Assembly (NCBI GenBank): GCA_003241685.1
Contig: QFPJ01000046.1
Location: 1 to 18,252 of the forward strand
DNA length: 18,252 nucleotides
Direction: 5' to 3'
Origin: Sphingopyxis macrogoltabida
GTDB lineage: Bacteria > Pseudomonadota > Alphaproteobacteria > Sphingomonadales > Sphingomonadaceae
The notes under the pieces were generated by a model. That model was not told the DNA's origin and ran no database searches. It saw nothing but the letters and a program-made list of their open reading frames with translations. Positions 15,032-18,252 of this stretch are shown piece after piece. Every line of letters starts with the position of its first letter. The first letter of the stretch is position 1. The position numbers and the translations under genes are program-made.

Positions 15032-15781
15032 ATGCGCAAGCGCCTTCTCCCCCTGTCGATCCTGCCGCTGCTCGCCGCGGCGCCCGCCGCATGGGCTTTC
15101 GATCCCGACACGCCGGTCGGTGAAAAGCCCGAGGCTTTTCCGATCACGCTGGGCGACGAGGAGGATACGACGATCGGCGCCGCGTTCCGCACGGCCTTTG
15201 GTCTGGAAAAGGGCGCGCCGGCCGAAGCGGCGCGCGAGATCGACGAGCGGACCTATCATTTCCGGCCCGTCGCGATCCACACGATGGAGAATGGTGTTGC
15301 CGTGTTGCTGAGCGTCGGCTCGCTCGAGGATGCCGGGCACAGCGAAGGCGGCGTGAACGCGGTCCACTATCTGAAGGGAAGCCCGACGGGCTGGGTGAAG
15401 CAGGGCGAATGGATCGATGTCGGCGCGGTCGGCACCGTCGGCAACGGCGCGACGAGCTGGGCCTTCACCGGACTGCTCGCGGCGAACCCCTATCTCGTCA
15501 CATCGGGCGGCGGCGTGTGGCAGGGGTGCCTGATTACCAGCGCGGTCGTGACCGAACTGACCCCCGCGGGGCCGGTCGATCGCGGCAGCTTTACCGACGC
15601 GATGGGCTCCGGCGCCGGGATCGGCCAGACCGAGCAGAATTATGACGGCAGGATCGTCGCGGCGGTTCCGGGCAAGAGCTTTACCGTCGGCTATACCGGC
15701 ACCAAGGCGTTCAAGCAGCAATATGTGCTGAAAGACGGCAAATATGAACTGGTCGGCCAAGACCGGGTTCCGGGTTGCTGA
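15032..15781 (+). CDS. Exported protein of unknown function within the propionyl-CoA cluster
   Basis: A 249-aa protein with a clear Sec signal peptide: MRKR, hydrophobic core LLPLSILPLLAAAP, likely cleavage after AAWA before FDPDT. The mature part of about 227 residues is rich in Gly, Thr and acidic residues, with a beta-like pattern (AVLLSVGSLEDAGHSEGG, VNAVHYLKG, QQYVLKDGKYELVGQDRV); two cysteines remain (WQGCL and the C-terminal PGC). No enzyme motif is recognised. AAGAGG at 15019-15024 supports ATG 15032 over an in-frame GTG at 14966. Its stop is 10 bp before mce, so it is very probably co-transcribed with mce, although a periplasmic protein has no obvious part in cytoplasmic methylmalonyl-CoA metabolism. 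Function unknown. Confidence 0.85.
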   Translation: MRKRLLPLSILPLLAAAPAAWAFDPDTPVGEKPEAFPITLGDEEDTTIGAAFRTAFGLEKGAPAEAAREIDERTYHFRPVAIHTMENGVAVLLSVGSLEDAGHSEGGVNAVHYLKGSPTGWVKQGEWIDVGAVGTVGNGATSWAFTGLLAANPYLVTSGGGVWQGCLITSAVVTELTPAGPVDRGSFTDAMGSGAGIGQTEQNYDGRIVAAVPGKSFTVGYTGTKAFKQQYVLKDGKYELVGQDRVPGC

Positions 15782-15791
15782 GGAGAATGAA

Positions 15792-16229
15792 ATGAAACTG
15801 GGCCGCCTCAACCATATCGGCGTCGCGACGCCGTCGATTGCCGACAGCATCGTCTTTTATCGCGACGTGATGGGCGCGACGAAGATCCACGAGCCGTTCG
15901 ACCTGCCCGAACAGGGCGTGAAGGTGTGTTTCGTCGATACCCCGACCGATACGGGACTCAACGGCACACAGATCGAGCTGATCGAACCATTGCCGGGCAA
16001 TGCGTCGATCGCGGCTTTCCTGCAAAAGAACCCCGCAGGAGGGCAGCATCATATGTGCTACGAAGTGCCCGACATCCACGCCGCCAAGGCGGCGTTCGAG
16101 GCGCTGGGCAAGCGCGTGCTGGGCGAGCCGCGGATCGGGGCGCACGGGACGCTGATCTTTTTCCTGCACCCCAAGGATATGGGCGGGGTGCTGACAGAAA
16201 TTATGGAGACGCCGACGGAGGCGCATTGA
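15792..16229 (+). CDS. mce: Methylmalonyl-CoA epimerase
   Basis: A 145-aa enzyme of the vicinal-oxygen-chelate (glyoxalase) superfamily that converts (2S)- to (2R)-methylmalonyl-CoA for the mutase. Two beta-alpha-beta-beta-beta units are visible, opening LNHIGVATPSIADSIVFYRD and, in the second, HHMCYEVPDIHAAKAAF. Metal ligands match the family pattern: His8, Gln60 in GTQIELIEP, His86/87, and Glu136 in GGVLTEI. Length is normal. AGGAGA at 15781-15786 sits 5 nt before ATG 15792; an in-frame ATG at 15744 lies inside the preceding gene and is rejected. It is followed by a 71-bp palindromic repeat and then mcm. Placement beside pccB and mcm confirms the role. Confidence 0.95.
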   Translation: MKLGRLNHIGVATPSIADSIVFYRDVMGATKIHEPFDLPEQGVKVCFVDTPTDTGLNGTQIELIEPLPGNASIAAFLQKNPAGGQHHMCYEVPDIHAAKAAFEALGKRVLGEPRIGAHGTLIFFLHPKDMGGVLTEIMETPTEAH

Positions 16230-16242
16230 CCTTCATGTCCTC

Positions 16243-16313
16243 GTCACCCCGGACGTGATCCGGGGTCCATGACTTCACCGCCGAGGTGGATGCCGGATCA
16301 AGTCCGGCATGAC
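16243..16313. repeat. REP-like palindromic element, copy d (71 bp)
   Basis: Begins gtcaccccggacgtgatccg and ends ggatcaagtccggcatgac; same length and hairpin layout as the copy at 3757-3827. It lies in the 110-bp gap between mce and mcm, that is inside a probable operon, 26 bases before the mcm start codon. It could moderate read-through or protect the upstream mRNA from 3' decay. Confidence 0.8.
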
Positions 16314-16339
16314 GAATATTAGAGAAGCTGAGACTGCAT

Positions 16340-18252
16340 ATGACCGACAAACCCACGCTGGACCAATGGGCCGCCGCCGCCGCCAAGGAGGTGAAGGGCC
16401 CAGATGCATTTAGGGACCTTATATGGGCGACGCCCGAGGGGATCGACGTCAAGCCGCTCTATACGGCCGAGGACGTGCGCGAAGACCCCGGCCTGCCCGG
16501 CTTTGCGCCCTTCACGCGCGGGGTGCGGGCGTCGATGTATGCAGGTCGCCCGTGGACGATCCGGCAATATGCGGGCTTTTCGACCGCCGAGGAATCGAAC
16601 GCCTTTTATCGCCGCAACCTGGCGGCGGGGCAGAAGGGGCTGTCGGTCGCCTTCGACCTGGCCACCCACCGCGGTTATGACAGCGACCATCCGCGCGTCG
16701 TCGGCGACGTCGGCAAGGCGGGCGTCGCCATCGACAGCGTCGAGGATATGAAGATCCTGTTCGACGGCATCCCGCTGGACCAGATGTCGGTGTCGATGAC
16801 GATGAACGGCGCGGTGATCCCCATACTCGCTTTCTTTATCGTCGCGGGCGAGGAGCAGGGGGTCGAACGCAAGCTGCTCGACGGGACCATCCAGAACGAC
16901 ATTCTGAAGGAGTTCATGGTCCGCAACACCTACATCTACCCGCCCGAGCCGAGCATGCGGATCATCTCGGACATCTTTGGCTACACGTCGCGGGAGATGC
17001 CCAAGTTCAACAGCATCTCCATCTCCGGCTATCATATGCAGGAAGCCGGCGCGACGCAGGTGCAGGAGCTGGCGTTCACGATTGCCGACGGGGCCGAATA
17101 TGTCCGCTATGGCGTCGCGTCGGGGCTGGACATCGACAAGTTCGCCGGGCGCCTGTCCTTCTTCTTCGCGATCGGCATGAACTTCTTCATGGAGATCGCC
17201 AAGCTGCGCGCCGCGCGGGTGCTGTGGCACCGCGTGATGACCAATCTGGGCGCCAAGGACGAGCGGTCGAAGATGCTGCGGACGCATTGCCAGACGAGCG
17301 GCGTCTCGCTGACCGAGCAGGACCCGTACAACAATGTCATGCGGACGACGATCGAGGCGATGGCGGCGATGCTGGGCGGCACCCAGTCGCTGCATACCAA
17401 CGCGCTCGACGAGGCGATCGCGCTGCCGACCGATTTTTCCGCCCGCATCGCGCGCAACACCCAGATCGTCATCCAGGAAGAGACGGGGATGACCAAGGTC
17501 GTCGATCCGCTCGGCGGCTCCTATTATGTCGAGGCGCTGACGCAGGAACTGGTCGACAAGGCGTGGGAGATTATCGAGCGCGTCGAGAAGGACGGCGGCA
17601 TGGCGAAGGCCGTCGCCGCGGGCTGGCCCAAGGCGATGATCGAGACCGCCGCCGCGGCGCGGCAGGCGCGCGTCGACCGCGGCGACGATGTGATCGTCGG
17701 GGTGAACAAATATCGCCTTGCGAACGAGGATCTGCTCGAAACGCTGGAGGTTGACAACACCAAGGTCCGCGAGGCGCAGATCGCGCGGATCAACAAGACC
17801 AAGGCGGGCCGCGACGAAGCGGCGTGCCAGGCGGCGCTGAAGGCGCTGCGCGATGCGGCGGCGGGCGAACAGTCGATCGAGAACAACCTGCTCGCCCACG
17901 CGGTCGAGGCGGCACGCGCCCGCGCGACGCTGGGCGAGATCAGTCTGGCGATGGAGGAAAGCTTCGACCGCTATGGCACCCAGCCCACGCCGGTGAAAGG
18001 CGTCTATGCCGCGCCTTATGAGGGCGATGCGCGCTGGCAACAGGTGCTGGACGGCGTCGCGGCGGTCGAACGCCGCATGGGGCGCAAGCCCAAGCTGCTC
18101 GTCGCCAAAATGGGGCAGGACGGGCATGATCGCGGCGCCAATGTCATCGCGTCGGCGTTCGGCGACATGGGGTTCGACGTCGTGTCGGGGCCGCTGTTCC
18201 AGACGCCCGAGGAAACCGTCGTGCTGGCGCTCGACAGCGGCGTCGACGTGGT
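16340..18252 (+). CDS. mcm: Methylmalonyl-CoA mutase, B12-dependent, 3' end missing
   Basis: The frame from ATG 16340 runs without a stop to the window edge: 637 residues, about 80 short of the usual full length. It converts (R)-methylmalonyl-CoA to succinyl-CoA using adenosylcobalamin. The TIM-barrel substrate domain has SMYAGRPWTIRQYAGFSTAE, MTMNGAVIP and GYHMQEAGA, then RTHCQTSGVSLTEQDPYNN and LGGTQSLHTNALDEA, all typical of the catalytic MCM subunit. The cobalamin domain begins near residue 580, with the DxHxxG motif D594-G-H596-D-R-G599 whose His ligates cobalt. Catalytic and B12 parts are on one chain, so this is the single-chain large form, not the B12-less small subunit. Only a weak SD (AGAGAAG, 16321-16327) precedes the ATG. 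It follows mce after a palindromic repeat. Confidence 0.96.
   Translation, partial: MTDKPTLDQWAAAAAKEVKGPDAFRDLIWATPEGIDVKPLYTAEDVREDPGLPGFAPFTRGVRASMYAGRPWTIRQYAGFSTAEESNAFYRRNLAAGQKGLSVAFDLATHRGYDSDHPRVVGDVGKAGVAIDSVEDMKILFDGIPLDQMSVSMTMNGAVIPILAFFIVAGEEQGVERKLLDGTIQNDILKEFMVRNTYIYPPEPSMRIISDIFGYTSREMPKFNSISISGYHMQEAGATQVQELAFTIADGAEYVRYGVASGLDIDKFAGRLSFFFAIGMNFFMEIAKLRAARVLWHRVMTNLGAKDERSKMLRTHCQTSGVSLTEQDPYNNVMRTTIEAMAAMLGGTQSLHTNALDEAIALPTDFSARIARNTQIVIQEETGMTKVVDPLGGSYYVEALTQELVDKAWEIIERVEKDGGMAKAVAAGWPKAMIETAAAARQARVDRGDDVIVGVNKYRLANEDLLETLEVDNTKVREAQIARINKTKAGRDEAACQAALKALRDAAAGEQSIENNLLAHAVEAARARATLGEISLAMEESFDRYGTQPTPVKGVYAAPYEGDARWQQVLDGVAAVERRMGRKPKLLVAKMGQDGHDRGANVIASAFGDMGFDVVSGPLFQTPEETVVLALDSGVDV

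Noticed and set aside
16319..18127. 602-aa minus-strand frame opposite mcm
   Set aside because: The + frame from 16340 encodes a motif-complete methylmalonyl-CoA mutase running off the window end, so this frame is its shadow.

Overview
The window is about 18 kb of chromosomal DNA from an alphaproteobacterium, most likely a sphingomonad (Sphingomonadales; Sphingopyxis/Sphingomonas-like). This rests on the high GC content, codon use dominated by GC-ending codons, the lepB-rnc-era gene order, the style of the TopA and PGI proteins, and dispersed intergenic palindromes with gtcaccccgga / tccgggatgac ends. Genus assignment is inference.

Layout from left to right. (1) The 3' part of an unrecognised secreted protein gene, then a hairpin and topA (DNA topoisomerase I), both on the + strand. 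(2) A 343-bp convergent gap holding two palindromic repeat units. (3) A tightly overlapping minus-strand operon lepB-rnc-era (signal peptidase I, RNase III, Era GTPase), with 4-base start/stop overlaps at both junctions. (4) pgi (glucose-6-phosphate isomerase), divergent from lepB, with a perfect short palindrome just ahead of its ribosome binding site. (5) A visibly AT-richer accessory island at about 8.2-10.1 kb on the minus strand. It carries a small HTH-like protein gene overlapping by ATGA the start of a 460-aa protein with a C-terminal HEPN-type R-x4-H motif, and is bracketed by members of one palindromic repeat family. (6) gor (glutathione reductase), convergent with a regulator gene. 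(7) A propionyl-CoA/methylmalonyl-CoA block. The minus-strand regulator of the short-chain acyl-CoA (ScfR/RamB/PrpR) type is divergent from pccB. It is followed by a secreted protein of unknown function, mce (methylmalonyl-CoA epimerase) and mcm (methylmalonyl-CoA mutase, cut by the window end).

The metabolic block has a clear logic. PccB (with a PccA not in this window) makes methylmalonyl-CoA from propionyl-CoA, Mce epimerises it, and the B12-dependent mutase yields succinyl-CoA. The regulator shares a 143-bp divergent promoter region with pccB, which holds three close TTTGCAA boxes. These match the motif known for RamB/PrpR-type regulators, so a local sensor-operator circuit is likely.

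The best candidate for something undescribed is the HTH-HEPN pair in the island, which looks like a horizontally acquired two-gene cassette, possibly for defence or toxin-like RNA cleavage. Its function cannot be settled from sequence alone. The rest is mostly housekeeping, with repeat elements that may act as terminators or mRNA stabilisers.
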